A stretch of 60,332 nucleotides of DNA, taken from NCBI RefSeq assembly GCF_019038465.1, contig NZ_JAFKRH010000020.1:1-60332 (forward strand), given 5' to 3'. The stretch's first letter is position 1. The number at the start of each line of letters is the position of its first letter. Shown piece by piece: positions 25,704-35,800 of the stretch. Both the position numbers and the translations under genes were made by a program. Under the pieces are notes generated by a model, which was not told the DNA's origin, ran no database searches, and saw nothing but the letters and a program-made list of their open reading frames with translations. Source of the DNA: Synechococcus sp. CCY 0621. GTDB taxonomy: Bacteria; Cyanobacteriota; Cyanobacteriia; PCC-6307; Cyanobiaceae.

Positions 25704-27245
25704 ATGCCCCAGTCCCCGGACACTCCCGTCCTGACCGACCGCCTGCTGCGCAGCTGGGTGCGCTGTCGTCGTCGGGCCTGGCTCGACCTCCACGGTCCAT
25801 CCCAGGAGCGGTCGTGGAGCGCCCATCGCGCCCTGGCTCTCGACGATCAGCTGCGCAGTTTCCAGAGCCTCTTGCCCCAGCGCCCCGGTCACGGGGAGGC
25901 GGCCTGCCGGGCCGGTGTGCCCGGTGTGGTGGGTCTGCGGCTGGTGGGAACCGGCCCCCGCGGCCTGCGGCTGGAAGCCCACCCGAGCCTGCTGGAGCGG
26001 GTCGAGGAGCCCAGCCGCTGGGGCGACCACAGCTACCGGCCGGTGCTGGCCCGCCAGGGCCGGCGCCTCACCCGTGAACACCGCGTGCTGCTCGCCCTCT
26101 GGGGCCGGTTGCTGGCGGAGCACCAACGGGCCCCGGTGTCCCATGGCCTGGTGGTGGCGGGGGCCGACCGGGGGTTGGAGCGGGAGCGGCTGGCCCTCGG
26201 GGGCTCGCTGCAGCGTCAACTCGACGAGAGCCTGGAGCGGCTGGCCCTTGAGCTGGTCCGCCGCGAGCCGCCGCCCCTGGTCAGCGATCGCAAGAAATGC
26301 ACCCTCTGCAGCTGGCGCGGGGCCTGTGACCGGGTCGCGGCCGCCGAGGGACACCTGAGCGAGGTGAGTGGCATCGGCGGCAAGCGCCGCGAGCTCCTCC
26401 TGGAGCTGGGCATCACCAGCCTCGACCAGCTGGCGGCGGCCGATCCGGACCGGCTGGCCGAGGACCTGGCCGTCCACAGCGAGCAGCACCGGGAGGTGGC
26501 CCCCAAGCTGGTGGCACAGGCCAGGGTGCAGCAGCAGGGCGTGCCCCGGCGCAGCGGCGAAGCGATAGGCCCTGCCCTGCCCGAGCTGGCGGCGGCCTCC
26601 GGCGTGCTCCTGTACGACATCGAGTCCGATCCCGATGCCCGCGATGACTTCCTGCACGGCCTGGTGCGGCTGGAGCGCGGGGTGGACGGTCGCTGGCCCG
26701 GGGCCCCGGGCCCAGGGGAGATCCTGGGCCGCTACCAGCCCCTGATGGCCCTGCACGAGCACGGGGAGGCCCTTCTCTGGCGGCGCCTGCGCACCCTGCT
26801 GGCCCGCTATCCCGACTGGCCCGTCCTCCACTACGGCGAGACTGAATCGGTGTCCCTTCTGCGCCTGGCCGAACGCCAGGGAGCCAGCGAGGCCGAGCGG
26901 GAGCGGCTGCGGGCCCGGCTGGTGGACGTGCATCAGCGGCTGCGTCGCCACTGGCTGCTGCCGGTGAACAGCTACGGGCTGAAGGCCGTGGCGGGCTGGC
27001 TGGGTTTCAGCTGGAGCCAGAAGGGGGTCGACGGAGCCCGCTGCCTGCTCTGGTGGCGCCAGTGGCGGGAGGGTTCCGGCGGACCGCGGCGTCCGAGCCG
27101 GGACGCTCTGGCACGCAAGCTGCAACGGATCTTCCGCTACAACCAGGACGACAGCCTCGCCACCTGGGCGGTGGTGCGCTGGCTGCTGGATCAGGACGCC
27201 TTACCGTCCCCTCCACCGCCCCCCGCCCCGACCGGTGGCGACTGA
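25704..27245 (+). CDS. TM0106-family RecB-like putative nuclease
   Basis: A 513-residue protein with a PD-(D/E)XK (RecB-like) N-terminal region (LRSWVRCRRRAWLDLHG), a Cys-rich motif CTLCSWRGACDR typical of RecB-family clusters or zinc sites, and a short helix-hairpin-helix (VSGIGGKRRELLLELGI). The C-terminal RNase H-like exonuclease domain has the acidic residues LYDIESDPD and the YNQDDSLAT motif. The 3' end overlaps the convergent ygfZ gene by 55 bases, in a Pro-rich tail of this protein. The biological role of the family is not established. Confidence 0.8.
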   Translation: MPQSPDTPVLTDRLLRSWVRCRRRAWLDLHGPSQERSWSAHRALALDDQLRSFQSLLPQRPGHGEAACRAGVPGVVGLRLVGTGPRGLRLEAHPSLLERVEEPSRWGDHSYRPVLARQGRRLTREHRVLLALWGRLLAEHQRAPVSHGLVVAGADRGLERERLALGGSLQRQLDESLERLALELVRREPPPLVSDRKKCTLCSWRGACDRVAAAEGHLSEVSGIGGKRRELLLELGITSLDQLAAADPDRLAEDLAVHSEQHREVAPKLVAQARVQQQGVPRRSGEAIGPALPELAAASGVLLYDIESDPDARDDFLHGLVRLERGVDGRWPGAPGPGEILGRYQPLMALHEHGEALLWRRLRTLLARYPDWPVLHYGETESVSLLRLAERQGASEAERERLRARLVDVHQRLRRHWLLPVNSYGLKAVAGWLGFSWSQKGVDGARCLLWWRQWREGSGGPRRPSRDALARKLQRIFRYNQDDSLATWAVVRWLLDQDALPSPPPPPAPTGGD

Positions 27246-28168
27246 AACAGCGCCGGCAGCGAGAGCTCCAGCCGGGCACCGGGCCCATCCCCAGCCAGCA
27301 GCGCGGGCTCCTGCAGCCAGGCCCGGCGCACCAGGGCCAGGCCGATCCACCCGGTGCCCCCGGGGAGCTCCAGGCTGGAGGTGATCACCCCGGCGCGCCC
27401 CCCGGCCCCGTCATGCAGGGGCGTGCCGGCGGCAACAGCCTCATCGGGGACAGCCGTGGCCTGCCAGCGCCGCAGTTGCTGCTTCACCCCGTCGTAGGTG
27501 GCGAGCTTGGCGAGGGTCTCCTGGCCCACGTAGCAGCCTTTGGTCAGGCTCACCCGCGCGGCCAGCCCCAGTTCAAACGGGTTGGTGTCCCCGTTGATCT
27601 CCCCGGGCGCCGCCGGCAGGCCCTGCTGGAGCCGCCAGCGCTCCGCCTGTTGCGGCTCCAGGGGGCTCCGCTCGGCCAGCCAGGGGGGCAGGGGCGCGTC
27701 CGCCGGCAGCAGCAGGGCCTCCCCCAGTTGCCAGCCCGGCGAGCCCGCCAGCGGCGCCCAGGTCCCGGCGGCCGAGGCGTCCGGCCCCGCCGATCCCAGC
27801 GGCTGGTGCAGGGTGGCCGCTGTCACCGGCCCCAGCCGCACCTTGTCGGCGGGGAACAGCACCCGGTCAAGGGCGAGGCGCGCTGCTTCGGGATCCCCAT
27901 CGACGATCACCAGCCAGGCCCCGTCGGCGTCCACCAGTACCTCCGCCACCGCCCTCAGGCGGGCCGTGGGGCCGATGCAGCAGGTGCCGAGCCACTGGCC
28001 GGGTCGGGCCGCTTCGAGCGCCTGGCTGGTCTGGCCGTGCAGCACCCGCAGGGTGTCGGGACCATCGAGCCGCAGCAGCCCCACGGGCCGTGACCACCGG
28101 CTCAGGGCCGGCGGCGTCCAGTGCCAGGGATCGGCCGCGGCCGAAGTCGGTACGGAGGAGGAGGTCAT
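27191..28168 (-). CDS. ygfZ: Folate-binding protein YgfZ (GcvT-like)
   Basis: A 325-residue folate-binding protein of the GcvT/YgfZ superfamily, which supports iron-sulphur cluster enzymes. The signature KGCYVGQET (a conserved Cys) is present; GLLRLDGPDTLRVLHGQTSQ near the N-terminus and a C-terminal beta-barrel region follow the family layout. The C-terminus ends in a Gly-rich tail (PPVGAGGGGGDGKAS) that overlaps the convergent RecB-like gene by 55 bases. A short 5' gap separates it from pyrE (20 bases, same strand), and the pair may be an operon. Confidence 0.88.
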   Translation of the reverse strand: MTSSSVPTSAAADPWHWTPPALSRWSRPVGLLRLDGPDTLRVLHGQTSQALEAARPGQWLGTCCIGPTARLRAVAEVLVDADGAWLVIVDGDPEAARLALDRVLFPADKVRLGPVTAATLHQPLGSAGPDASAAGTWAPLAGSPGWQLGEALLLPADAPLPPWLAERSPLEPQQAERWRLQQGLPAAPGEINGDTNPFELGLAARVSLTKGCYVGQETLAKLATYDGVKQQLRRWQATAVPDEAVAAGTPLHDGAGGRAGVITSSLELPGGTGWIGLALVRRAWLQEPALLAGDGPGARLELSLPALFQSPPVGAGGGGGDGKAS

Positions 28169-28188
28169 GGCGTCGCTTGGGGCGGGGT

Positions 28189-28782
28189 TCAGCCTGCCGC
28201 GCCGTTCAGCCCGGCGGCCGTGGCGGCCACCTCCTCAAGCTGGAACAGGCTGCGCAGGTCGAGACCGGCGCCCTCTATCGCCTCGGCCCCGCCTTCCTGG
28301 CGGTCCACGATCGCCACGACGCGCTCCACCGCATAGCCCGCGTCCTGCAGCTGGGTCACGGCCTTCAGGGCCGAGCCCCCTGTCGTCACCACGTCCTCGA
28401 GCACGGTGATCCGGGTTCCGGCCGGAGGCAGGGGGCCTTCGAGCCAGGCCCCGGTGCCATGGCCCTTGGCCTCCTTGCGCACGATCAGGGCATCGAGGTC
28501 GCGGCCGGCCATGGCGGCCTGGAGGGCCACCGCACTCACCAGGGGATCGGCCCCCAGGGTCAGCCCCGCCACCGCCCCGGCCTCAGCCTCCACCTCCTCC
28601 AGCATCAGGCGGCCCAGCAGGGCCAGGCCGATGCCGCTCAGGCTCACCGGCTTGCAGTTGACGTAGTGCTCGCTGCGGCGGCCGGAGGCCAGGGTGAAGG
28701 AGCCCAGTCGGTAGGCCCGCTCCGCCAGCAGGGCGAGCAGGGTGGAGCGCTGTTGGCTGGGGCTGGAGGGCAGGGAGACCAT
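28189..28782 (-). CDS. pyrE: Orotate phosphoribosyltransferase
   Basis: PyrE adds ribose-5-phosphate from PRPP to orotate in pyrimidine synthesis. The PRPP-binding motif [12 protein letters not shown] and the catalytic loop [12 protein letters not shown] are both complete in this 197-residue protein. The start ATG gives [24 protein letters not shown]. It is followed on the same strand by ygfZ. Confidence 0.93.
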   Translation of the reverse strand: MVSLPSSPSQQRSTLLALLAERAYRLGSFTLASGRRSEHYVNCKPVSLSGIGLALLGRLMLEEVEAEAGAVAGLTLGADPLVSAVALQAAMAGRDLDALIVRKEAKGHGTGAWLEGPLPPAGTRITVLEDVVTTGGSALKAVTQLQDAGYAVERVVAIVDRQEGGAEAIEGAGLDLRSLFQLEEVAATAAGLNGAAG

Positions 28783-28899
28783 CGGTGGTGGCGGATCGTG
28801 GTGACGAAGCGGCTGGGGCGGCTGGGCAGCGATGGTGAAGTGCGTCAGAGGTCGCTAACCTGCGTGCAAATCGCCCCGCAGCTGGGGCCGTATGACCCC

Positions 28900-29439
28900 A
28901 TGACAGCACCGATCCTGGCAGTGCCCGCCGTCCTTGCCGCACCCCTGTCGGCCCTGGTGCCGTTCGCCGCGGTTTCTGTCCTGGCCCCTGCCTTCGCCGG
29001 GCCGGTGCTGTGCACCACCACCCTCGAAGCGCCCATGCCCGCCTCGGCCGGCTCCGGTCCGGTGGAGGTCACCCGTTGCGGCGTGACCCGCTCGGCTCCC
29101 GAGCTGATGGAGCATCGCTATTTCAGCTTTTCCGCGCCCTTTGCCCAGGGCGTCAACCTGCTGCATCAGATCACTGACACCCTGGGCCTCTCGGTTCCCG
29201 GCAGGGACGGGGGCAAGATCGTCGCCTTTGGTTTCCCTGATCAGAACATCATCTGGGATGGCAGCGCTGTCGAGAACACGGCCTCGGTGATGCTCACCGA
29301 CCAGAGCAGCCTGATGCCCCTGCGCACCTCCGACATCACCAATGGCTACAGCAGCAGCCTTGGTGCGGGGGCCGTACCCACCTACGTCAACCCGCCGGCC
29401 AGCACCACCTGGACCCCGCCGATCCGGGGTCTCTGGTAA
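28900..29439 (+). CDS. Secreted protein of unknown function
   Basis: A 179-residue protein with a signal peptide (MTAPILAVPAVLAAPLSAL, ending SVLAPAFA). The mature part has two cysteines (VLCTTTLEAP and VTRCGVTRSAP) and a mid-section VNLLHQITDTLGLSVPGRDGG; the C-terminus (TTWTPPIRGLW) is Pro-rich. I do not recognise a domain. It is conserved-looking in composition and translated from an ATG at 28900, divergent from pyrE. It precedes tRNA-Met by 30 bases. Cyanobacteria have several small exported proteins of this style with no known function. Confidence 0.65.
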   Translation: MTAPILAVPAVLAAPLSALVPFAAVSVLAPAFAGPVLCTTTLEAPMPASAGSGPVEVTRCGVTRSAPELMEHRYFSFSAPFAQGVNLLHQITDTLGLSVPGRDGGKIVAFGFPDQNIIWDGSAVENTASVMLTDQSSLMPLRTSDITNGYSSSLGAGAVPTYVNPPASTTWTPPIRGLW

Positions 29440-29469
29440 ACAGTCACCGCCGCCGGCAAGCCGGTGTCA

Positions 29470-29542
29470 GGGGGTCTAGCAATCTGGTGAATGCAGCGAA
29501 CTCATAATTCGCCCTAGCCGGGTTCGATCCCCGGGACCCCCA
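29470..29542 (+). tRNA. tRNA-Met (anticodon CAT)
   Basis: A 73-base cloverleaf can be folded by hand. The acceptor stem GGGGGTC pairs with GACCCCC and the discriminator is A. The D-arm contains CTGGTGAA with a short 3-bp stem, the anticodon stem GCGAA/TTCGC closes the loop CTCATAA (anticodon CAT at 29503-29505), and the T-arm is CCGGG-TTCGATC-CCCGG. CAT could in principle be elongator Met, initiator Met or Ile with a modified C; initiator-specific features (three G-C pairs below the anticodon loop) are absent, so elongator Met is preferred. CCA is not encoded. Confidence 0.85.
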
Positions 29543-29548
29543 TGGCCC

Positions 29549-30223
29549 TCACTCCCCCCACATCCGCAGCAGGTTGGTGTAGCTGCGGGTGAGCAGGTCG
29601 AAGATGTCGTCCTTCCCCTGCTGCTGGAAGAGGGCACGGCGGGCGGTGTCGAGCTCAAACAGCAGTTCGCGTCTGTCGCTGCGGCGCACCCTGCTCTGGA
29701 TCCAACCCACGGCCACCAGCCGTTCGCCCCAGGTCACCGGCTCCACCCGATGCAGCAGGGCGCTCGGATACACCAGGGCGTGGCCCGCCGGCAGCCTGAC
29801 CCTGCTTTCTCCGCCCGGATCCTCCAGCACCAGATCACCGCCCCGGTAGTGGTCGGGCGCACTCAGGAACAGGGTGAAGGAGAGATCGGAGCGGCCGCCG
29901 GCCATGTAGGCATTGTCGACGTGGCGGCCATAGCCCTCGCCGATGCCGCAGCGGCTGAAGCGCAGGTTGTGCAGCTGCACCGGCAGGGCCGCTGCCTGCA
30001 GCAGAGGATGCTGCAGCAGATGGCTGCTCAGGGCGGAGGCGAGGGTTTGGTGCAGGGCGGAGCTGGAATCCAGCTGACGGTTGCGCTTCACCCCCCGGGC
30101 ATGCCATCCGGCTGTCTCGGCCCCGTCCCGCCAGGGTGTGCCCTCCGCCAGCAGGGCCAGGCGAAGTTCCTCCACCTGGCCATCGCTCAGCAACGGTTCG
30201 AGACGGAAGTGCATGCTTCCCAT
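29549..30223 (-). CDS. Fe(II)/2-oxoglutarate-dependent hydroxylase, PiuC/YbiX-like (PKHD type)
   Basis: The 224-residue protein has the iron-binding HxD of the double-stranded beta-helix (GRHVDNAY, H101 and D103) and the distal His in SALLHRVEPV (H158). An Arg that binds the 2-oxoglutarate carboxylate lies ten residues later (WGERLVAVGW, R168). The length and the N-terminal FRLEPLLSDGQVEEL are those of the PKHD-type hydroxylases often linked to iron uptake. The start is MGSMHFRLEP; three codons later is another ATG, and an upstream ATG at 30295 is less likely. It converges on the tRNA-Met gene with only 6 bases between. Confidence 0.85.
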   Translation of the reverse strand: MGSMHFRLEPLLSDGQVEELRLALLAEGTPWRDGAETAGWHARGVKRNRQLDSSSALHQTLASALSSHLLQHPLLQAAALPVQLHNLRFSRCGIGEGYGRHVDNAYMAGGRSDLSFTLFLSAPDHYRGGDLVLEDPGGESRVRLPAGHALVYPSALLHRVEPVTWGERLVAVGWIQSRVRRSDRRELLFELDTARRALFQQQGKDDIFDLLTRSYTNLLRMWGE

Positions 30224-30309
30224 GGCCGAGTGGTCAGGGGCCACCGTCGCATCGGATCGGGCCTCGGGGCGGTGTTGCGGCACAATCGCTTCCACCTCGA
30301 AGTCCTGCC

Positions 30310-30531
<222 letters not shown>

Positions 30532-30573
30532 GCCGGGCAGCGGGGCCTAACCTGCTGCCAACTTCACCCACCA

Positions 30574-31848
30574 ATGCGCTTCCTGGTCCTGGCGATCCTG
30601 TTGGCCCTGCTGGCCTTCTTCGCTGCCGGGGAGCTTGCGTTGATTCGGCTGCGGCCCAGCCGGGTTCAGCAGCTTGAGGAGGCCGAGGAACCCGGGGCCC
30701 GTTCGGTCGCCCGGTTGCAGCACCGGATGCGCAGTGTTCTGGTGGCCACCCAGCTGGGGCTGGTGCTGGCGTTGCTGGCCATGGGCTGGCTGGCGCGCGG
30801 TCTGGCGGAGCAGGTGGCCGGCTGGATGGGCTGGCGCGAACAGGCCTGGATCGACGCCGGTGTCTTCCTGACGCTGGCCCTGCTGGCCACCCTGCTGGGG
30901 GGTCTGGTGCCAAAGGCCTGGGTGCTCCACCGCCCCGAAGGCTCGGCCCTGCGGCTGGCGCCGCTGCTGGAATCGCTCACCCGCACCCTGGGGCCGCTGC
31001 TGCTGCTGATCGAGCGCTTCAGCGGTGGCCTGCTCCGGCTGCTGGGCTTGCCGCGCAACTGGGATGAGCTCGTGCCGGTGCTTTCTGCCGGCGAGCTGGA
31101 GACGCTGATCGAAAGCGGCAGTGTCACGGGCCTGATGCCCGACGAGCGCAGCATCCTCGAGGGGGTGTTCTCCCTGCGGGACACCCTGGTGCGGGAGGTG
31201 ATGATGCCGCGCTCCGGCATGGTCACCCTGCCGGTTGATGTCACCTTCGCCGAGATGATGGAATCGGTGCACGCCAGCCAGCACGCCCGCTTCCCGGTGA
31301 TCGGCAGCTCCCTCGATGACGTGCGCGGCATGCTCGACCTGCGGCGCTTGGCCGAGCCCATCGCCAAGGGCCTGCTGCGCCCCGAAACCCCGCTGGCGCC
31401 CTGGATCCTGCCGGTGGCCCAGGTGCAGGAAAGTGCCTCTCTGGCCGACCTCCTTCCCCTGATCCGCAGTGGCCAGCCCCTGCTGGTGGTGGTGGACGAG
31501 CACGGCGGCACCGAGGGTCTTGTCACCGTTTCCGACCTCACCGGCGAGATCGTCGGTGAGGACGACAATCCGCTGGAGACGGCCCAGGATCTGCTGCAAC
31601 TCGTCGACGGCACCTGGTCGGCCGCAGGCGATCTGGAGATCGTCGAGCTCAACCGCCAGCTGGGCCTGCAGCTGCCCGAGGCCGAGGGCCATCACACCCT
31701 GGCCGGGTTCGTGCTGGAGCGGCTCCAGCACATCCCCGCCCCGGGCGAGGGCCTCAGCTGGCACGGCGTCCGCATCGACGTGCTCACCATGGACGGCCCC
31801 CGCATCGAGCGGGTGCAGATCACCCTCGCCAGCATGGAAGGAACCTGA
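30574..31848 (+). CDS. CNNM/CorC-type transporter with CBS domains (hemolysin-like)
   Basis: A 424-residue membrane protein with the DUF21 (CNNM) N-terminal region of about four membrane segments (starting MRFLVLAILLALLAFFAAGE), a pair of CBS domains in the middle (including LVREVMMPRSGMVTLPVD) and a C-terminal CorC_HlyC domain (VDGTWSAAGDLEIVELNR). Proteins of this type move or sense divalent cations, chiefly Mg2+ or Co2+. The ATG start is standard, and it is separated from the following Gfo/Idh gene by about 35 bases on the same strand. Confidence 0.85.
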   Translation: MRFLVLAILLALLAFFAAGELALIRLRPSRVQQLEEAEEPGARSVARLQHRMRSVLVATQLGLVLALLAMGWLARGLAEQVAGWMGWREQAWIDAGVFLTLALLATLLGGLVPKAWVLHRPEGSALRLAPLLESLTRTLGPLLLLIERFSGGLLRLLGLPRNWDELVPVLSAGELETLIESGSVTGLMPDERSILEGVFSLRDTLVREVMMPRSGMVTLPVDVTFAEMMESVHASQHARFPVIGSSLDDVRGMLDLRRLAEPIAKGLLRPETPLAPWILPVAQVQESASLADLLPLIRSGQPLLVVVDEHGGTEGLVTVSDLTGEIVGEDDNPLETAQDLLQLVDGTWSAAGDLEIVELNRQLGLQLPEAEGHHTLAGFVLERLQHIPAPGEGLSWHGVRIDVLTMDGPRIERVQITLASMEGT

Positions 31849-31883
31849 TCATCGATAATGCGCCCACCTGCTCCGCCCCTGCC

Positions 31884-32876
31884 ATGAACCCAGTGCGCGT
31901 GGGTGTCATCGGCATCGGCAACATGGGCTGGCACCACGCTCGGGTGCTGAGCCTGCTGCGGGACGCCGAACTGGTGGGTGTCGCCGATCCCGACGAAACC
32001 CGTGGCCGTCTGGCGGTCGAGCAGTTCGATTGCCGCTGGTTCCCCACCTACGAGGACCTGCTGGGTGAGGTGGAGGCCGTCTGCATCGCCGTTCCCACCC
32101 TGCTGCACCACCGGGTCGGCATGACCTGCCTGCAGGCCGGGGTGCACGTGCTGATCGAGAAGCCGATCGCCGCCACCCAGGAGGAGGCGGCTGATCTGAT
32201 CCGCGCCGCCGAAACCGCCGGTCGCCTGTTGCAGGTGGGCCACATCGAGCGCTTCAACCCCGCCTTCCGGGAGCTGCTGCGGGTGGTGGCCAACGAGGAG
32301 GTGGTGGTGCTCGAAGCGCGACGCCACAGCCCCAACGCCGACCGGGCCAACGATGTGTCGGTGGTGCTCGACCTGATGATTCACGACATCGATCTGGTGC
32401 TCGAACTGGCCGCTTCCCCCGTGGTGCGTCTCGCCGCGGCCGGGGGCCGCAGCTCCGATGGCCCGATCGATTACGTCAACGCCACCCTCGGCTTCGCCAA
32501 CGGCGTGGTGGCCAGCCTCACGGCCAGCAAGATGGCCCACCGCAAGATCCGCAGTCTCAGCGCCCACTGCCGCAGCAGCCTGATGGAGACGGATTTCCTC
32601 AACCGCAATCTGCGCATCCACAGGCGCTCCCATGAGTCGGTGAGCGCCGACCACGGCGAGCTGCTTTACCGCAACGACGGCTTCATCGAGGAGGTGAGCA
32701 CCACCTCCATCGAACCCCTCTACGCCGAACTCGAGCACTTCCTCCAGTGCGTGCGGGGCCGCGAAACCCCTGCTGTGGATGGCCTTCAGGCCTCGCGGGC
32801 GCTGCAGCTGGCCGACCTGATCGAGCAGTGTGTCGAGCAGCCCAACCTCTGCATGGCCCTGGAGGCCCCGATCTAG
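31884..32876 (+). CDS. Gfo/Idh/MocA-family oxidoreductase
   Basis: A 330-residue NAD(P)-dependent sugar (or related) dehydrogenase. The Rossmann motif GVIGIGNMGWHHARV opens the protein, and IEKPIAATQEEA carries the conserved EKP motif with its catalytic Lys. The C-terminal domain is the usual alpha/beta sheet (RSLSAHCRSSLMETDFLN). Members act on inositol, hexose or sugar-nucleotide substrates; this one cannot be narrowed down. Its 3' end overlaps the convergent phosphorylase-kinase-like gene by 4 bases. Confidence 0.87.
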   Translation: MNPVRVGVIGIGNMGWHHARVLSLLRDAELVGVADPDETRGRLAVEQFDCRWFPTYEDLLGEVEAVCIAVPTLLHHRVGMTCLQAGVHVLIEKPIAATQEEAADLIRAAETAGRLLQVGHIERFNPAFRELLRVVANEEVVVLEARRHSPNADRANDVSVVLDLMIHDIDLVLELAASPVVRLAAAGGRSSDGPIDYVNATLGFANGVVASLTASKMAHRKIRSLSAHCRSSLMETDFLNRNLRIHRRSHESVSADHGELLYRNDGFIEEVSTTSIEPLYAELEHFLQCVRGRETPAVDGLQASRALQLADLIEQCVEQPNLCMALEAPI

Positions 32877-35800
32877 GTCACCTGTCGCCGGTTGGTCCGG
32901 TCCAGGGGGACCACCTCCCGGTCGGTCAGTTCCTGCAGAGCCAGCAGTTGCCAGCGGCGGCAGTCGGCGGGGGAGGAGCGATAGAAGAGATCCCAGGCCT
33001 CCGCCTTGTGGGGGCCGTACTGGTCGCTGGGCACCTCGGGATGGCACTGCTGCCAGCCCGCCCGCACGGCGTGGCCGATCACCACGTCGAGGGCGAGGTC
33101 GTCGTCGAACTGCACCTGGGGGTTGGCGGCCATGAAGGCCATCAGGGTGAGCAGGGTTTCGATGCACAGCCGGCGGTATTCCGGGGCTTCGATCTTGCTC
33201 AGGAGGTGCTCCACCAACATGGCGAAGTTCTTTTCCCCTGGCGTCTTCTCGCGCAGCAGCGGAGCGCTCTCCAGACGGTTGCGTCGCTCCAGCTTGTCGC
33301 CGATCACCAGGCCTCGGCAGTGGTGCAGCAGGTCCCAGATGCCCGGGTAGAAGTCCTTCGGCACCCGCTGCAGCGCCCCCAGCCGCATGCGGTGCTGCAG
33401 CCAGCTGCCGTCCTTCGGCAGCTCGGCCAGGGGATCGGGCACCTCCCAGCGCACCCGGCCGCGCAGGTGCAGCTGCTCCTTGCGCTGCAGGGAGGCCCGG
33501 GCATGTTCCACGTCGGCCAGCACGGCCTGGAGCCGGCGGCGGATGGCGTGGGGGGGCAGGCTGCAAAGGCTTTCGAAGGCCTCGCTGGGGCTGAGGTTGG
33601 CCTCGGCCGCCAGTTCACCGGTGAGCAACAGCAGGAACTGGCCCAGCTGCAGGGTGAGGCTGCCGCTGAGCAGGTTCACGTTGGAGCGGGCCAGGGCATC
33701 GATGGCCAGCAGCAACTCCTGCTGGAGCATCCATTCGCGGCCGTCCTCGCCGCTGAACCGGCGCACCATGGCGGCGATGGCCAGGCTTCCTTCCGGCTGG
33801 CTGAGCAGGGAGTCGTGGGTGTAGTTGCGGCCCACCACCACCTGCTTCTGGCGCAGCAGCAGATCGGTGAGGGCATCCTCCAGCTGGGGGTGGACCAGGC
33901 CCATGGCGCCGGCGGCGCGGCGCACCACACTCCAGTCGGCATCGGCCAGGCCGCGGCGGTAAACCTCCTCCAGCAACACCATCAGCCGCACCCCAGGACC
34001 GCTGCGGGGCCCCTGCAGGCGGGCATTGGGACCCAGCCGCCGGCTGAGCAGTTCCAGCACCTCAGCCTGCTCCTCCAGGGAGCGACTGCTCCAGAGCCGA
34101 TCGACCAGATGGGCCAGCGGGACATCCTCCAGCTCCTGTTCCTGGCGGGCGGTGAGCGGTTGGTGGCTGGCGCTGGCCGGCAGCAGGGTGTGGCCGTCGG
34201 GCACCAGGTCACAGGCGGCCAGGGCCTGGGGCGGCAGGTCGATCAGACTGGCCAGCGGCACCAGTTCCTCCAGGGAGACCAGGCGTACGGGCACCGAGCC
34301 CAGCTGGCCCCGCTGCAGATCACGCCCCAGGTCAAGGAAGGCGTCGGGGTCCCTGCGGAAGGGGCCGGCGTGGACCGGCACGAGCAGCAGGGGGGCTCCC
34401 TCGCCCCGCCAATGGCGCTGCAGCACCCGCACCTCGGTGGCCACCGTGTCCACCAGGACCTGGGCATCGTCGGCCAGGTAGAAGGTGTCCTCCTCCAGCA
34501 CCGCCGGCAGGAAGCCGATCAGTTCGCCGTTGTGGCGGTAGAGCCTGGCGGTCGCCTGGGTCTCCATCCGCACGGGTGGATGGCCGGAAAGCCCCAGCCG
34601 CCCATTGGCGCCCACCGTCGCCAGGCGCCGGGCCAACTCACGGGAACTGGCCACCCGCAGGGGGAGCGTCTCTCCCGCCGGCAGCAGCTTCACCGGCAGG
34701 CCGGCGTCCGCCAGGGCCGCGGCGACGCTGGCATCGGCGGGAGCCAGGGCCACCAGCACCTCCTGGGCCCCCGGCGGGTTGGGGTGGCGACGGCCACAGG
34801 GATCGAGGTCGTCGGCGGTGATCAGGCCGTGCAACAGCAGATCCGACAGCCAGGTGAGGCTCTGGGTCCAGAGCAGCGGGACGTTCTCGTTGGCCACCCG
34901 GATCTGGCTGCCGGGTTGGCGCCGCTCCGCCTCGATCAGCCGCTCTGGCACCAGGTAGAGCTCCGGCAGCAGGGCTTCCCCGTCGACCGGAACGCTCAGC
35001 TCCTCCAACTGCTGGCGCCACTGGCGGGCTTCGTCCCAGCGGCCCTCGCAGCAGGCCGTGATCAGCTCGTAGGCCAGGAACAGGGGCCACTCGCATTCGA
35101 TGTGCTCAAACTGGGCCAGCTCCTCCCGCTCGTAGTGGTGCCGGCTCACGTCCTCCAAAACGGTCTGGTGGCCGTCACGGCGGAAGCGCTTGTACCCGTA
35201 CGACCCCGCCAGTTCGCTGCGGATCTTCTCCCGGGTGCGCTCCACGAGTGCCGGATCCTCCACGGCCCAGGCCGGGTAGCCGATCACCGAAAGGCAGGCG
35301 CTGTCGGCCTCTTTGCTGGCGGATTCCCTGGGCAGCAGGCCCCGCAGGGCGCGCCTGAGCCGCACGATGGCGTCGTGGGGAATGGTCAGGCAACTGCTGC
35401 CGTCGCCATGGGGCCCGTAGAGATCCAGCCCGATGAGGGATTCGATGGCGGCCTTGACCATGCCGATCGAGCTGGCGTTGCGTTCCGGCTGGCCGTGGTT
35501 GCCCTTGTCGCCCCGCTCCCAGATGCCGTAGTCGGCCACCCGGTAGGCGCGAGCCACGTAGTAGACGAGATTCTGGAGAAAATCGCGCTCGGGGCTGGTC
35601 TGAATGATCACCAGCCCTGAGCGGGTCAGCTGGGCCAGCTGCAGCAGGAACAGGGCCGTGGCATCGAGCTGCAGATGGCCCCAGCCGTCGTCGGCCACCA
35701 CCGGATCGCCCGTGGCCGTGTCGAACTTGGCGTGGATGGCGTCGAGCCGCTCCAGGCTCGTCTTGAAACGCTCCACCTTCGCCGACTGGCGCATCATCGA

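Noticed and set aside
25590..27125. Over 500-codon upstream extension of the phosphoglucomutase frame on the minus strand
   Set aside because: It is antisense to the RecB-like nuclease, has no motif, and the enzyme already has a complete N-terminus at 25589.
32747..35620. 957-codon open frame on the plus strand
   Set aside because: It is fully antisense to the phosphorylase-kinase-like gene. Its composition (Gln, His, Gly, Val-rich) is typical of a GC-rich shadow frame, with no motif.
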